Source of the DNA: Alteraurantiacibacter buctensis
Lineage (GTDB): Bacteria > Pseudomonadota > Alphaproteobacteria > Sphingomonadales > Sphingomonadaceae
Length of the DNA: 64,000 bases
Reading direction: 5' to 3'
Assembly: GCF_009827655.1 (NCBI RefSeq)
Contig: NZ_WTYV01000002.1
Coordinates: 744,657 to 808,656, forward strand
Shown one piece after another: positions 33,833-43,920 of this stretch (positions are counted from its first letter, which is position 1; the number at the start of each line of letters is the position of its first letter). Below the pieces are notes generated by a model. The model had not been told where the DNA came from. It was given only the letters and a program-made list of their open reading frames with translations, and made no database searches. A program made the position numbers and the translations under genes.

Positions 33833-35830
33833 ATGAGCCAAGACGCCAGCCGTTTCCTGCCGATGGCCAATGCCATCCGCGCCCTGACCATGGATGCGGT
33901 GCAGGCGGCCAACATTGGCCACCCCGGCATGCCCATGGGCATGGCCGACGTGGCGACCGTGCTCTATGCCGATTACCTGAAGTTCGATCCGGCCGACCCG
34001 CACTGGGCCGACCGTGACCGGTTCATCCTTTCCGCCGGCCACGGCTCGATGCTGATCTATGCCCTGCTGCACCTGACGGGCTATGCCAGCCCCACGCTGG
34101 ATGACATCCGCAATTTCCGCCAGCTTGGCAGCGTGTGTGCCGGCCACCCGGAAAACTTCCTGATCGACGGTGTCGAATGCACCACCGGTCCGCTGGGCCA
34201 GGGCCTTGCGATGGGCGTGGGCTTTGCCCTGGCCGAGCGGCACCTGAACGCGCAGTTCGGCGATGACCTGGTCAACCACCGCACCTGGGTGATGGCGGGC
34301 GATGGCTGCCTGATGGAAGGCGTGAACCACGAGGCCATCGGCCTGGCCGGCCACCTTAAGCTCTCCAACCTGATCGTGCTGTGGGACGACAACAACGTCA
34401 CCATCGATGGCAAGGTGGGCCTGTCCTCCAGCGAGGATATCCGCGCCCGCTATCGCGCCACCGGCTGGCATGTGGTCGATTGCGACGGACACGATGTGGC
34501 CAGCATCCGCGCGGCGATTGACGAGGCGCTGGCCAGCCCGCTGCCTTCGCTGGTGGCGTGCAAGACCATCATCGGCAAGGGCGCGCCCAACAAGCAGGGC
34601 ACCAGCGGTGTCCACGGTTCGCCGCTGGGCGCGGATGAAATCGCCGCTGCCCGCGTTGAACTGGACTGGCCGCACGAGCCGTTTCTGATCTCCGAGGATA
34701 TAATGGCCGATTGGCGCTCGCTCGGCGCGCGCGGCGCAGCGGCCCATGCCGAATGGTCCGCGCGGCTCGATGCCAGCGCCACCAAGGCGGGTTTCCTCGC
34801 CCGCTTCGCTTCGGTGGCCGACCAGGCCGGGCCGGCGGTACAGGCGCATATCCGCGACCTGGCGGCCAAACCGCAGAAGATCGCCAGCCGCGTTGCCTCG
34901 CAGAAGGCGCTGGAGCCGCTGACCGTGGCCCTGCCGCAACTGATCGGCGGTTCGGCCGACCTTACCGGATCGAACAACACCAAGACTGCAGCCACCCACG
35001 GCATCACCGCCGAAAACTATGGCGGGCGCTATGTCTATTACGGCATCCGCGAATTCGGCATGGCCGCGGCGATGAACGGCATGATGCTGCACGGCGGGAT
35101 CGTGCCCTATGGCGGCACCTTCCTGATCTTCAGCGACTATGCCCGCAATGCCATCCGCCTGTCCGCGTTGCAGAAGGCGGGCGTGGTCTATGTGCTGACG
35201 CACGACAGCATCGGCCTTGGCGAAGACGGCCCCACCCACCAGCCGGTGGAGCAGGTGATGAGCCTGCGCCTCATCCCTAACCTCACCGTCTTCCGCCCGG
35301 CAGACGCGGTGGAGACGGCGGAGTGCTGGGCGCTGGCGCTGGCCACTCCGGCAACGCCCTCGGTCCTCGCGCTGTCGCGCCAGAACCTGCCGCAGGTGCG
35401 GGGCGAGGGGGACGCGGAGTGGACCCCGGCCGGCAACCGCAGCGCCAAGGGTGCCTATCGCCTCAAGGCCGCCATGGCTGCCCGCAAGGTGGTGCTGATG
35501 GCCACCGGCAGCGAGGTTTCGGTCGCGCTCGATACCGCCGCCGCGCTGGAGGCCCAGGGCATCGGCGCGGACGTGGTTTCGATGCCATGCCAGGAACTGT
35601 TCAACCGGCAGGATGCTGCCTACAAGGCAGACCTGCTGCCGGCCGATACGCTGAAGGTCTCGATCGAGGCGGGCGTTACCCACGGCTGGGAACGCTATAC
35701 CGGGCTCGACGGCCTGACCATCGGGCTCGACCGGTTCGGCGCTTCGGCCCCGGCAGAGGTGCTGTTCCAGCACTTCGGTTTCAGCGCGGAGAAGATTGTT
35801 CCGCAAATCCTCGCCAAGCTTGGCAACTGA
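33833..35830 (+). CDS. tkt: Transketolase
   Basis: A 665-residue thiamine-diphosphate enzyme of the pentose phosphate pathway. It begins [20 protein letters not shown] and has the ThDP motif GDGCLMEG...NHEA...[10 protein letters not shown], the DGHD segment, and in the C-terminal half [17 protein letters not shown] (catalytic Glu), [14 protein letters not shown] and GSEVS. ATG at 33833 has GGCGGAGA upstream. It is the first gene of a run with gap, a MOSC-domain gene and pgk, and is divergent from the zapA pair. Confidence 0.97.
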   Translation: MSQDASRFLPMANAIRALTMDAVQAANIGHPGMPMGMADVATVLYADYLKFDPADPHWADRDRFILSAGHGSMLIYALLHLTGYASPTLDDIRNFRQLGSVCAGHPENFLIDGVECTTGPLGQGLAMGVGFALAERHLNAQFGDDLVNHRTWVMAGDGCLMEGVNHEAIGLAGHLKLSNLIVLWDDNNVTIDGKVGLSSSEDIRARYRATGWHVVDCDGHDVASIRAAIDEALASPLPSLVACKTIIGKGAPNKQGTSGVHGSPLGADEIAAARVELDWPHEPFLISEDIMADWRSLGARGAAAHAEWSARLDASATKAGFLARFASVADQAGPAVQAHIRDLAAKPQKIASRVASQKALEPLTVALPQLIGGSADLTGSNNTKTAATHGITAENYGGRYVYYGIREFGMAAAMNGMMLHGGIVPYGGTFLIFSDYARNAIRLSALQKAGVVYVLTHDSIGLGEDGPTHQPVEQVMSLRLIPNLTVFRPADAVETAECWALALATPATPSVLALSRQNLPQVRGEGDAEWTPAGNRSAKGAYRLKAAMAARKVVLMATGSEVSVALDTAAALEAQGIGADVVSMPCQELFNRQDAAYKADLLPADTLKVSIEAGVTHGWERYTGLDGLTIGLDRFGASAPAEVLFQHFGFSAEKIVPQILAKLGN

Positions 35831-35846
35831 TCAGGAGACAGGTTCC

Positions 35847-36854
35847 ATGACGATCAAGGTATCGATCAACGGTTTCGGGCGCATCGGCCGCAACGTGGCG
35901 CGCGCCATCCTGGAGCGGACCGATCACGATCTGGAACTGGTCCACATCAATGACCTCGCCAGCCCCAAGGCCAACGCCATGCTGTTTGCCCGTGACAGCG
36001 TGCACGGCCCGTTCGGCGGCAAGGTGGACGTGGAAGGCGATGACCTGGTGATCAACGGAAAGCGCATCCGCGTGACGGCTGAGCGTGATCCCGCCAACCT
36101 GCCGCACGGCGAAATGGGCGTGGATATCGCCCTGGAATGCACCGGCTTCTTCACCGACCGTGCTTCGTGCGAAAAGCACCTGGCGGCGGGTGCCAAGCGC
36201 GTGCTGATCTCGGCTCCCGGCAAGAACGTGGACCTGACCGTGGTCTTCGGCGTCAACCATGACAAGCTGACCGCCGATCACACCATCGTGTCCAACGCTT
36301 CGTGCACCACCAACTGCCTGGCACCCTTCGCCCAGGTGCTGAACGATACGGTGGGCATCGAGCGCGGCCTGATGACCACGATCCACGCCTATACCAACGA
36401 CCAGAAGATCCTCGACCAGATCCACTCCGACCCGCGCCGCGCCCGCGCTGCGGCGATGAGCATGATCCCCACCAGCACCGGCGCCGCCGCGGCGGTTGGC
36501 CTGGTGCTGCCCGAACTGAAGGGCAAGCTGGACGGCTCGTCGATCCGCGTGCCCACGCCCAACGTCTCGGTGGTGGACCTGACCTTCCAGCCCAAGCGCG
36601 ACACCACGGTCGAGGAAGTCAACGGCATCCTGAAGGCCGCGGCAGAAGGCGCGCTGAAGGGCGTGCTGGGCTATACCGAGGAGCCGCTGGTATCGATCGA
36701 TTTCAACCACGATCCGCACAGCTCCACCATCGACAGCCTCGAAACGGCGGTGATCGATGGCAAGCTGGTGCGCGTGCTGAGCTGGTATGACAACGAGTGG
36801 GGCTTCTCCAACCGCATGATCGATACCGCCGGCGTGATGGGCAAGCTGCTGTAA
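35847..36854 (+). CDS. gap: Type I glyceraldehyde-3-phosphate dehydrogenase
   Basis: A 335-residue enzyme with the NAD-binding start [12 protein letters not shown], active-site [12 protein letters not shown] (catalytic Cys) and C-terminal [13 protein letters not shown]. It links the Entner-Doudoroff/glycolytic and gluconeogenic routes. ATG at 35847 has CAGGAG upstream and follows tkt by 16 bp, so the two are very likely co-transcribed. The next gene starts only 2 bp after its stop. Confidence 0.97.
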   Translation: MTIKVSINGFGRIGRNVARAILERTDHDLELVHINDLASPKANAMLFARDSVHGPFGGKVDVEGDDLVINGKRIRVTAERDPANLPHGEMGVDIALECTGFFTDRASCEKHLAAGAKRVLISAPGKNVDLTVVFGVNHDKLTADHTIVSNASCTTNCLAPFAQVLNDTVGIERGLMTTIHAYTNDQKILDQIHSDPRRARAAAMSMIPTSTGAAAAVGLVLPELKGKLDGSSIRVPTPNVSVVDLTFQPKRDTTVEEVNGILKAAAEGALKGVLGYTEEPLVSIDFNHDPHSSTIDSLETAVIDGKLVRVLSWYDNEWGFSNRMIDTAGVMGKLL

Positions 36855-36856
36855 AG

Positions 36857-37315
36857 GTGGGCGGCAGGCTGGCAGGAATCGCCAGGCGCGACCGGCCCAA
36901 GGGCCCGATGCACACGGTCGATCACGGCCAGGTGTCTCTGGCCGAGGGCCTGCACGGCGATTTCCGCAGCGCGCTTGCCTCCGGTAAAGGCACCCGCAAG
37001 CGCCAGCTCTCGCTGATCGAAGGCAATAGCTGGCGCGCCGCACAAGCGGACAGTGGCTGCTTGGCCGACTGGTCCGAAGCCCGCCGCAACCTGCTGGTTG
37101 AAGGCCTGCGCCTACCGCGCGAACCGGGCGCGCAGATCGCCATCGGTTCCGCGCTTGTGCTGGAAGTAACCGGTGAATGCGATCCGTGCGAGCGGATGGA
37201 TGCCCTGCACGAAGGGCTGCGCGCCGCGCTGACGCCGGACTGGCGCGGCGGGGTGCTGGCGCGCGTGATATCTGAAGGGCCGATCGCCCTTGATGATGAG
37301 GTAAGGATAGTCTGA
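36857..37315 (+). CDS. MOSC domain-containing protein
   Basis: A 152-residue stand-alone MOSC domain, related to the C-terminal domain of molybdenum-cofactor sulfurases and to YiiM-type proteins. Visible family features are [27 protein letters not shown] and the conserved cysteine region [10 protein letters not shown] near residue 113, where the reactive Cys of MOSC proteins lies. It starts with GTG 2 bp after gap, and its TGA stop shares a base with the pgk ATG. It is therefore embedded in the central-carbon operon; a metabolic link is not known. Confidence 0.85.
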   Translation: MGGRLAGIARRDRPKGPMHTVDHGQVSLAEGLHGDFRSALASGKGTRKRQLSLIEGNSWRAAQADSGCLADWSEARRNLLVEGLRLPREPGAQIAIGSALVLEVTGECDPCERMDALHEGLRAALTPDWRGGVLARVISEGPIALDDEVRIV

Positions 37316-38514
37316 TGGCTGCTTTCAAGACGCTCGACGATCTGGGTGATGTGACCGGCAAGGTGGCGCTGGTGCGGGTGGACCTGAACCTGCCCATGGC
37401 TGACGGCGTGGCGACCGACCTGACTCGCGCGCGCGCCGTCGCCCCCACGATCCTGGAGCTGGCCGACAAGGGTTCCAAGGTGCTGCTGCTGGCCCACTTC
37501 GGCCGGCCCAAGGGCGCGCGCCATTCGCAGATGTCGCTCAGCATGGTGCAGGGCGCACTGGAGGGTGTGCTGGACCGCGAAGTGATGTTCATTCCCGAAG
37601 TTGCCGGCCCCGTGGCCGCCCAGGCGATCGACATCCTGCGCCCCGGCGACATCGGCATGCTGGAGAACACCCGCTTCTGGCCGGGCGAGGAAAAGAACGA
37701 TCCGGAATTTGCCAGGGCCATTGCCGCCAACGGCGATTTCTATGTCAACGATGCCTTCTCTGCCGCCCATCGCGCGCACGCCACCACCGAAGGCCTGGCG
37801 CACTTGCTGCCGGCCTATGCCGGCCGCTCGATGGAGGCCGAGCTGAAGGCCCTTGATGCCGCGCTAGGTAAGCCTCAGACCCCCGTTGCCGCAGTTGTGG
37901 GCGGGGCCAAGGTGTCCACCAAGCTGGCCGTGCTGGAGAACCTTGTCGGCAAGGTGCAGCACCTGATCATCGGCGGCGGCATGGCCAACACCTTCCTGGC
38001 AGCGCGCGGCGTGGACGTGGGCAAGAGCCTGTGCGAGCATGACCTGACCGCCAAGGCCGAGGCCATCATGGATGCCGCCGATGCCTCAGGCTGCACCGTC
38101 CATCTGCCGTATGACGTTGTGGTGGCAAAGGAATTTGCCGCCAATCCGGCCAGCTTGCGCACCTGCAATGTGCATGAGGTCGCTGCCGACGAGATGATCC
38201 TCGACGTCGGCCCGCAGGCGGTGGAAGCGCTGGGCGATGTGCTCAAGACCTGCCGCACGCTGGTGTGGAATGGCCCGATGGGTGCGTTCGAGACCCCGCC
38301 GTTCGATGCTGCTACCGTGGCCCTTGCGAAGACCGCCGCTGCCCTGACCAAGGAAGGTTCACTGGTCTCGGTTGCCGGTGGTGGCGATACCGTGGCCGCG
38401 CTGGCACACGCCGGGGTGACCGATGACGTCACCTATATCTCCACGGCGGGCGGGGCTTTCCTCGAATGGATGGAAGGGCGTGAACTGCCCGGCGTGGCGG
38501 CGCTCTCCGCCTAG
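37315..38514 (+). CDS. pgk: Phosphoglycerate kinase
   Basis: A 399-residue PGK. The N-domain has [26 protein letters not shown] and [12 protein letters not shown]. The C-domain has [22 protein letters not shown] and [12 protein letters not shown]. It transfers phosphate from 1,3-bisphosphoglycerate to ADP. The start overlaps the MOSC stop by one base (TGATG), and the stop interlocks with that of the opposite lipoprotein gene in a shared CTAG. Confidence 0.97.
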   Translation: MAAFKTLDDLGDVTGKVALVRVDLNLPMADGVATDLTRARAVAPTILELADKGSKVLLLAHFGRPKGARHSQMSLSMVQGALEGVLDREVMFIPEVAGPVAAQAIDILRPGDIGMLENTRFWPGEEKNDPEFARAIAANGDFYVNDAFSAAHRAHATTEGLAHLLPAYAGRSMEAELKALDAALGKPQTPVAAVVGGAKVSTKLAVLENLVGKVQHLIIGGGMANTFLAARGVDVGKSLCEHDLTAKAEAIMDAADASGCTVHLPYDVVVAKEFAANPASLRTCNVHEVAADEMILDVGPQAVEALGDVLKTCRTLVWNGPMGAFETPPFDAATVALAKTAAALTKEGSLVSVAGGGDTVAALAHAGVTDDVTYISTAGGAFLEWMEGRELPGVAALSA

Positions 38515-38915
38515 TCCAGCGGCCTGTCCGGCGAACTGCCCTCGTAGGCGAAGCGATAGTCCTTCGGGTCAGTTTCCGCTGTGCCCGCCATCCGGCCCGG
38601 TTCGGCGGAAACGAGGTTGAGGACATAGCCGTGGGTGCCTGCCGGCTCGCCCAGTTGCATCGGCAGCGTTTCGCGCCAGCCGCGTCCGTCTACGCGCGTT
38701 TCCACGATGATCTGGCCGGCCCACACGCAGCGGGCGTTGATCGGGCAGCGCGAATCCTCGGTCACGCGGAGGGGAGTCAGCACGATGTCGGCCACCTGCA
38801 CCGGCTGGCCAAGGGCAACCGTGCTGCCTTCAGGCGCGGCGGGGCCCGCAAGCGGGGTGGTGGCACAGGCTGCCAGCAGGGGCAGGGCGGCAAGGGAGAG
38901 AAATAAGGTTTTCAT
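38511..38915 (-). CDS. Putative lipoprotein of unknown function
   Basis: A 134-residue protein with a lipoprotein signal peptide (lipobox LLAAC, Cys17). The mature part has a conserved-looking [21 protein letters not shown] stretch with two cysteines seven residues apart, as seen in uncharacterised small lipoproteins of proteobacteria. No enzymatic motif is visible. It is convergent with pgk and divergent from the thiamine-phosphate-synthase-like gene, with 84 bp between the starts. Confidence 0.7.
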   Translation of the reverse strand: MKTLFLSLAALPLLAACATTPLAGPAAPEGSTVALGQPVQVADIVLTPLRVTEDSRCPINARCVWAGQIIVETRVDGRGWRETLPMQLGEPAGTHGYVLNLVSAEPGRMAGTAETDPKDYRFAYEGSSPDRPLD

Positions 38916-38999
38916 GGCCGGCTATACGCAGCACGGCGGGTTTCGCTCCGCTGAACGGACGGTTCCCTTTGTGCGCAGGGGGTTCTAAGGGCGTGGGCC

Positions 39000-39626
39000 A
39001 TGTCTGAATCCGGCTGCCAGCTTTATCTGATTTCCCCGCTCGATGTGGGCGGGGACTTTCCCCAGCGGCTTGCCCGCGCGATCGATGCGGGAGACGGCCT
39101 TGTTGCCGCCTTCCAGTTTCGCGTGAAGGGGCTGGACCAGCACGAGTCGGCGCGCCTTGCCGCCCCGCTGCAGGCCATCTGCGCCGAGCGGGATGTGGCT
39201 TTCATCGTCAACGATTCCATCGCGCTCGCCAAACGGCTCAAGGCCGATGGCGTGCACCTGGGGCAGGATGATGGTGACGTGAAAGAGGCGCGCGAGGAAC
39301 TGGGCCGCGAGGCGCAGATTGGCGTCACCTGCCATGCCAGCCGCCACCTGGCGATGGAAGCGGGCGAGGCGGGGGCCGACTACGTGGCGTTCGGCGCTTT
39401 CTTCCCCAGCGGCACGAAGCAGACCGAGCATCATGCCGAGCCCGACCTGCTGGAATTCTGGGCCGGCCTGTTCGAGATTCCCTGCGTCGCCATCGGCGGC
39501 ATCACGCCGGAGAACTGCGCCCCGCTGGTTGCGGCGGGAGCCGATTTCCTGGCCGTGTCGGGGGCCGTGTGGAACGGGGACGAGGCGGCTGCGGTGCGCG
39601 CCTTTACCCCAGTGCTGAAGGCCTGA
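39000..39626 (+). CDS. thiE: Thiamine phosphate synthase (ThiE/TenI family)
   Basis: A 208-residue (beta/alpha)8 protein. Family segments are AFQFRVKG (strand 2), FIVNDSIALAKRLKADGVHLGQDDGDV, GVTCHASRHLAMEAGEAGAD, VAFGAFFPSGTK and VAIGGITPENC. The pyrophosphate-binding and HMP-binding residues expected of ThiE appear to be present, but the sequence diverges from the canonical GVxxGP...T pattern, so a TenI-like role remains possible. No TPP riboswitch is recognised in the 84-bp upstream gap. Confidence 0.8.
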   Translation: MSESGCQLYLISPLDVGGDFPQRLARAIDAGDGLVAAFQFRVKGLDQHESARLAAPLQAICAERDVAFIVNDSIALAKRLKADGVHLGQDDGDVKEAREELGREAQIGVTCHASRHLAMEAGEAGADYVAFGAFFPSGTKQTEHHAEPDLLEFWAGLFEIPCVAIGGITPENCAPLVAAGADFLAVSGAVWNGDEAAAVRAFTPVLKA

Positions 39627-39699
39627 CAGGCCTGTCGCTACCCTTTGCGGCAACCGATCGCGCGCTTGCGCGTTGGGCAGCCAAAGGGAGGCTGTCGCC

Positions 39700-40863
39700 A
39701 TGCGTTCGTTTCAGGTTTTCGTTGGGGTTGCGGCCCTGTCCCTGCTTGCAGGTTGCGGCCTCAATGGCACCGACCGCAACCGCAATGACCATTCGGAAGG
39801 GGCCCCAGAGGATGCGGGGCTCGCCGACTCCATGCGCTCGGATGATGATGTCGCCCAGACCTTACCGGACAGCCAGCCGCGCCCGGTGATGCAGTTGCAG
39901 GTCGTGCTCGATCGCCTTGGTTTCACCCCCGGTGTTGTCGATGGCAAGGAAGGCTTCTCCACCACCAACGCCATCAGCGCCTTCCAGGAATCGCGCGGCC
40001 TGGCAGCCAGTGGTGAGCTGGACGAAGAAACACGCCGCCTGTTGCAGCAGTGGGAAACAATCCCCGCCACCCGCGTGGTGACAATTCCCGAGAACTGGGG
40101 CAGCCTGACCTTCCAGCCCGTGCCCGAAGGCGCGGCAGAGCAGGCGCAGATGGACAGCCTGGGCTATGAAAGCCTGGACGAGAAACTGGCCGAACGTTTC
40201 CACACTACGGTTGAGGTGCTGCGCGAGCTCAATCCCGGCGGTCGGCCGGCGGGGGCCGACAACCGGGCGGCAACGCCCGCTCCCAGGCCGTCCGCCTCTG
40301 CCAGTGCCGCGACGCCCGCACCGCTGTTCCGTGCCGGACAGCAGATTCGCGTTCCCAACATCGGGGCCGATGCGATGCCCCCGGGCTCGGTCGAGAATCG
40401 CGAGTGGCAACGCACCCTCGCCTCGCTGGGCGTGGGTTCGCGCCAACCGGCTGCCGCACGCATCGTGGTCGACGAAAGCGAGAAGATGCTGCGGGCCTAC
40501 GATGCGGACGACAGGCTGGTCGCCGCTTTCACCGTATCGTCGGGATCAGCGAACGATCCCTTGCCCATCGGTGAGTGGGGCATCAACGGCGTCGCCTACA
40601 ACCCGCCATTCACCTACCAGCCGGACCTGTTCTGGGACGTGCCCGACAGCGAGGAGGAGCAGCAGCTTCCACCCGGTCCGAATGGCCCCGTGGGCGTGGT
40701 TTGGATCGACCTCACCAAGGAGCACTACGGCATCCATGGCACACCCGAGCCGCAGACAATCGGCCGCGCGCAAAGCCATGGCTGCGTGCGCCTGACCAAC
40801 TGGGACGCCGCGCGTCTGGCAGGCATGGTTTCGGGCTCCACCAAAGTGGTGTTCCAGCGGTGA
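39700..40863 (+). CDS. L,D-transpeptidase lipoprotein with peptidoglycan-binding domain
   Basis: A 387-residue lipoprotein (lipobox LLAGC near residue 18). A peptidoglycan_binding_1-like region (LQVVLDRLGFTPGVVDGKEG, about 65-120) is followed by a region resembling a LysM-type linker, a Pro/Ala/Ser-rich stretch (about 180-210) and a YkuD domain with IHGTPEPQTIGRAQSHGCVRLTNWDA, which carries the catalytic His and Cys. It should form or remodel 3-3 cross-links or attach proteins to peptidoglycan in the periplasm. ATG at 39700 has AAGGGAGG upstream. The M23 peptidase gene overlaps its stop by 4 bp. Confidence 0.92.
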   Translation: MRSFQVFVGVAALSLLAGCGLNGTDRNRNDHSEGAPEDAGLADSMRSDDDVAQTLPDSQPRPVMQLQVVLDRLGFTPGVVDGKEGFSTTNAISAFQESRGLAASGELDEETRRLLQQWETIPATRVVTIPENWGSLTFQPVPEGAAEQAQMDSLGYESLDEKLAERFHTTVEVLRELNPGGRPAGADNRAATPAPRPSASASAATPAPLFRAGQQIRVPNIGADAMPPGSVENREWQRTLASLGVGSRQPAAARIVVDESEKMLRAYDADDRLVAAFTVSSGSANDPLPIGEWGINGVAYNPPFTYQPDLFWDVPDSEEEQQLPPGPNGPVGVVWIDLTKEHYGIHGTPEPQTIGRAQSHGCVRLTNWDAARLAGMVSGSTKVVFQR

Positions 40864-41513
40864 GGGGGCTGGCGACCTTGCGGGTGGTGGAACTCGTCGG
40901 CGGCACCGCGCTGGTCACCTCGGTGTTCTGGCTGCTGATGGGCGCACTGGTGTGGCCATATGCAACCGCCAGCGGCAACATCGCCTTGCCAGACAGGGTC
41001 ATGGCCGAACGCGCGGGTGAAGCTGCCCCCACGCAGACTGCCACGGTCCGTCCGGCATCGCCAGGCCTGACCGCACGGTCGCTGATTGTTCCGGTCGCGG
41101 GAATCGGCCCGGAGGCGCTAGCCGATACCTTCACCCAAGCGCGGGGCGAGGGGCGGCTGCATGATGCGATAGACATCACGGCGCGCGAGGGAACCCCGGT
41201 GGTGGCCGCGGCCGCCGGCAGGGTCGAGAAGCTCTACCGCTCTGACGCTGGCGGCAACACGATCTATGTTCGCTCGCCCGATGGGCGGGTGATGTTCTAC
41301 TATGCCCATCTCAAGGACTATGCCCCCGGCCTTGCGGAAGGTCAGGTCGTGGCACCGGGCGACGCGCTGGGCTCGGTAGGCTGGACTGGCAATGCCGACC
41401 AGTCCGCCCCCCACCTGCATCTCGCCATGCAGGAAATCGCCCCCGATGCCCGCTGGTGGGAAGGCGGGGCGCCGCTCAACCCCTATCCGCTGCTGGTTGC
41501 CGGAACCTATTGA
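40860..41513 (+). CDS. M23 family metallopeptidase, membrane-anchored
   Basis: A 217-residue protein with an N-terminal membrane helix (about residues 8-32) and a LytM/M23 domain: zinc ligands in HDAIDITA (HxxxD) and HLHLA (HxH), with the GNTIYVRSPDG and YAHL strands between. It should cleave peptide cross-links in peptidoglycan. GTG at 40860 overlaps the L,D-transpeptidase stop (GTGA), so the two cell-wall enzymes are translationally coupled. It ends directly at the convergent small secreted-protein gene. Confidence 0.9.
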   Translation: MRGLATLRVVELVGGTALVTSVFWLLMGALVWPYATASGNIALPDRVMAERAGEAAPTQTATVRPASPGLTARSLIVPVAGIGPEALADTFTQARGEGRLHDAIDITAREGTPVVAAAAGRVEKLYRSDAGGNTIYVRSPDGRVMFYYAHLKDYAPGLAEGQVVAPGDALGSVGWTGNADQSAPHLHLAMQEIAPDARWWEGGAPLNPYPLLVAGTY

Positions 41514-41864
41514 TCAGCGGCCGCGCCAGTAACAGCGCAGGCGCCCTGGCTGGCCATTGTCGATCCGGCGCAGCAGCGTTTCGGAAATCACTTCGTATTG
41601 CGAGCCGTTGCGCGGGCCGCTGGACATGATTACCCGGTCGCCCCGCCGCAGGTAGGTGCCGTTGCCCTGCGGAGAACGATAGCGCGACGCGCCGGCAATC
41701 TCGAAGCTCTCCTCAGGCTGGGCCAGAGCTACCACGCCCGCCGTTTCCCCCGGCAGTTCGCACGCATAGTGACCACGCTCGATCGTGCCGATGGGGCCAG
41801 CTGCCACCACGGGGACCGCTGCGGACAGGGCAAGCAGGGCGGAAAGGGCAAGCGCGCGGATCAT
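41514..41864 (-). CDS. Small secreted protein of unknown function
   Basis: A 116-residue protein with a signal peptide (cleavage near VVAAG) and a mature part of about 94 residues. Features are a basic cysteine pair (HYACELPG, LRCYWRG) and repeated aromatic strands (SRYRSPQGNGTYLRRGDRVIM). Similar short proteins are common in Sphingomonadales, but no function is known. ATG at 41864 is the only sensible start in the frame. Convergent with the M23 gene with no gap; divergent from efp by 132 bp. Confidence 0.7.
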   Translation of the reverse strand: MIRALALSALLALSAAVPVVAAGPIGTIERGHYACELPGETAGVVALAQPEESFEIAGASRYRSPQGNGTYLRRGDRVIMSSGPRNGSQYEVISETLLRRIDNGQPGRLRCYWRGR

Positions 41865-41996
41865 CAGCGCGCCATAGCATTGCTGGCTTGCAAGGCCATG
41901 AATGATTGCACAGGCGCCGCCCCACTTGCTCCGGCGGCTCCTAACGGCTAGGGCGCGCGCAATCCCACATTTGCGATTTTGCGAAGGCCCGTGTCC

Positions 41997-42560
41997 ATGA
42001 AGATCAGCGGCGTTGATATCCGTCCCGGCAACATCCTCGAATACGAAGGCGGCATCTGGAAGGTCGCCAAGATCCAGCACACCCAGCCCGGCAAGGGCGG
42101 GGCCTACATGCAGGTCGAGATGAAGAACCTGATCGACGGGCGCAAGACCAACGTCCGCTTCCGCAGCGCCGATACGGTCGAGAAGGTGCGGCTGGACACC
42201 AAGGACTACCAGTTCCTCTATGAGGATGGCGACCAGCTGGTGTTCATGGACCAGGATACCTACGAGCAGATCAACCTGCCTAGCGACCTCCTGGGCGATG
42301 CCAAGGCCTTCCTGCAGGATGGCATGCAGGTGATGCTGGAACTGTGGGACGAACGGCCGATCTCGGTTGAACTGCCCAGCCAGGTGGAGGCCACCATCGT
42401 TGAGGCCGATGCCGTGGTAAAAGGCCAGACCGCCAGCTCCAGCTACAAGCCTGCCATGCTCGACAACGGCGTGCGCATCATGGTCCCGCCGCACATCGAA
42501 AGCGGCACCCGCATCGTGGTGGACGTGTACGAGCAGGCCTACGTCGGCAAGGCCGGCTGA
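41997..42560 (+). CDS. efp: Elongation factor P
   Basis: A 187-residue EF-P with the three usual beta-barrel domains. The tip loop reads [11 protein letters not shown], with Lys33 in the position modified in many EF-Ps. It rescues ribosomes stalled at polyproline. ATG at 41997 is used; a 6-residue longer start at 41979 is in frame. The suhB-like gene follows 6 bp after the stop. No EpmA or EarP modification enzyme is visible in the window. Confidence 0.96.
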   Translation: MKISGVDIRPGNILEYEGGIWKVAKIQHTQPGKGGAYMQVEMKNLIDGRKTNVRFRSADTVEKVRLDTKDYQFLYEDGDQLVFMDQDTYEQINLPSDLLGDAKAFLQDGMQVMLELWDERPISVELPSQVEATIVEADAVVKGQTASSSYKPAMLDNGVRIMVPPHIESGTRIVVDVYEQAYVGKAG

Positions 42561-42566
42561 TCCGGC

Positions 42567-43400
42567 ATGGCAGTTCTTTCCGGCCTGATCCGCGTAATGG
42601 AAAAGGCTGCCCGCAAGGCGGGTGGCCGGCTGCGGCGTGACTTCGGCGAAGTGGAGCACCTGCAGGTCAGCCGCAAGGGCCCGTCGGACTTCGTGTCCAA
42701 GGCGGACCAGGCGGCGGAACGAACCATCTATGACGAGCTGCGCACCGCGCGGCCCGATTGGGGCTTTGTGCTGGAAGAGGGCGGCCTGATCGAGGGCGAT
42801 CCCACCAAGCCGCGCTGGATCATCGATCCGCTCGACGGCACCAGCAACTTCCTGCACGGCATCCCGCACTTCGCCATCTCCATCGCGGTGCAGGAGCCGG
42901 CGCTGGACGGCAAGGGCCCGGACGGGTCGGGCTGGGGCGAGGTGACTGCGGGCGTGGTCTACCAGCCCATTACCGACCAGACCTTCTGGGCTGAGAAGAC
43001 GCGCGGGGCCTGGCTGCACGATGCGCGCTTGCGAGTTTCCGGACGGCGGCACCTGTCCGAGGCGCTGATCGCCACCGGCATGCCTTACCAGGCCCATGGT
43101 GACTTTGCCGAATGGCAAAAGATCTATGCCGCGCTGGGCCCTCAGGTGGCTGGCGTGCGCCGCTTCGGGGCGGCTTCGCTGGATCTGGCCTGGGTTGCCG
43201 CTGGCCGTTTCGACGGGTTCTGGGAAAGCGACCTGGCCCCGTGGGACACTGCCGCTGGTTGCCTGCTGGTGCGCGAGGCGGGCGGCTTCGTATCGGACTA
43301 TCGCGGCCGCAGCCTGCCGATCTGTGACAAGCAGGTGATCGCGGGCAACGATCCGCTGCATTCACGCCTGCACAAGATCATCGCCACCGCCCTCAAGTAA
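42567..43400 (+). CDS. suhB: Inositol monophosphatase family protein (SuhB-like)
   Basis: A 277-residue Mg-dependent, lithium-sensitive phosphatase family member. Metal-site motifs are FVLEEGG, WIIDPLDGTSNFLHG and SDLAPWDTAAGCLLVREAGG. Homologues act on inositol-1-phosphate and, in enterobacteria, SuhB also associates with NusA-RNA polymerase. The substrate here is not certain. Co-directional with efp and probably co-transcribed. tRNA-Leu begins 60 bp downstream. Confidence 0.93.
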   Translation: MAVLSGLIRVMEKAARKAGGRLRRDFGEVEHLQVSRKGPSDFVSKADQAAERTIYDELRTARPDWGFVLEEGGLIEGDPTKPRWIIDPLDGTSNFLHGIPHFAISIAVQEPALDGKGPDGSGWGEVTAGVVYQPITDQTFWAEKTRGAWLHDARLRVSGRRHLSEALIATGMPYQAHGDFAEWQKIYAALGPQVAGVRRFGAASLDLAWVAAGRFDGFWESDLAPWDTAAGCLLVREAGGFVSDYRGRSLPICDKQVIAGNDPLHSRLHKIIATALK

Positions 43401-43460
43401 GGCGATAAATCGCCATCGACAGGCGAACACCGGCCCGCTAAGCGGCGGGTCCAGCCCAGT

Positions 43461-43544
43461 GCCCCTGTGGCGGAATTGGTAGACGCGCTCGACTCAAAAT
43501 CGAGTTTCTCTGAAGTGCCGGTTCGAGTCCGGCCAGGGGTACCA
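43461..43544 (+). tRNA. tRNA-Leu (anticodon CAA)
   Basis: An 84-nt class II tRNA with encoded CCA. The acceptor stem is GCCCCTG/CAGGGGT, the anticodon stem is CTCGA/TCGAG with loop CTCAAAA (anticodon CAA), there is a 12-nt variable arm, and the T arm is GCCGG-TTCGAGT-CCGGC. A truncated gene lies directly downstream. Confidence 0.95.
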
Positions 43545-43565
43545 CCGCATTTTTCATCGCATTGC

Positions 43566-43589
43566 AAACACACGATTAATCTTGTGTTT
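43566..43589 (+). terminator. Candidate hairpin downstream of tRNA-Leu
   Basis: A perfect inverted repeat, AAACACA and TGTGTTT around a 10-nt loop, lies 22 bp after the tRNA. It is AT-rich and has only a short T run, so it is a weak terminator candidate. Confidence 0.35.
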
Positions 43590-43604
43590 CGTTGTTCAAC
43601 CTAG

Positions 43605-43910
43605 GGCCTTGGGCTGCAAGGTTGGACAACGCGCGCTCGGCCCGAGCGGAAGCGTGACCGGCAGTCCGACTTCTATGCGCAGAACGAGCGCAAGTGGATC
43701 TTCGACACGCCAGCCTATTGCTTGGCCCATTGGAAAACCACCAACTGGGCATCGGTGCCCGAGGTTGCGATCGCGGTGGACAAACCCACGTTCGAGCAGA
43801 TTTTTGACGAAATCGGGCTGAAGGTGTGCGGCTATCACTCGGGCCAGTGGAAGGACCACCCGGGGTTCTTCTTCCAGGACGTGGTGGTGTTCGAAAAGCC
43901 GGCTGGCTAG
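43605..43910 (+). pseudogene. 3' fragment of a gene, possibly a SAM-dependent methyltransferase
   Basis: A frame open from 43605 to the stop at 43910 gives about 101 residues but has no ATG or GTG with a ribosome-binding site at a sensible place; the first codon follows an in-frame stop. The sequence around SDFYAQNERKWIFDTPAYC, then a GLKVCGYHSGQW stretch and the end FFFQDVVVFEKP, resembles the C-terminal ~85 residues of a class I SAM-dependent methyltransferase family. I infer a 5'-truncated remnant. A TTG at 43722 could in theory start a 62-residue product. Its position right after a tRNA fits loss of an inserted element. Confidence 0.5.
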
Positions 43911-43920
43911 TCCCGGCCAC

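Noticed and set aside
38916-38999. TPP riboswitch ahead of the thiamine-phosphate-synthase-like gene
   Set aside because: The conserved CUGAGA and ACCCUUUGAACCUGAU-type blocks are absent, and the gap is only 84 bp.
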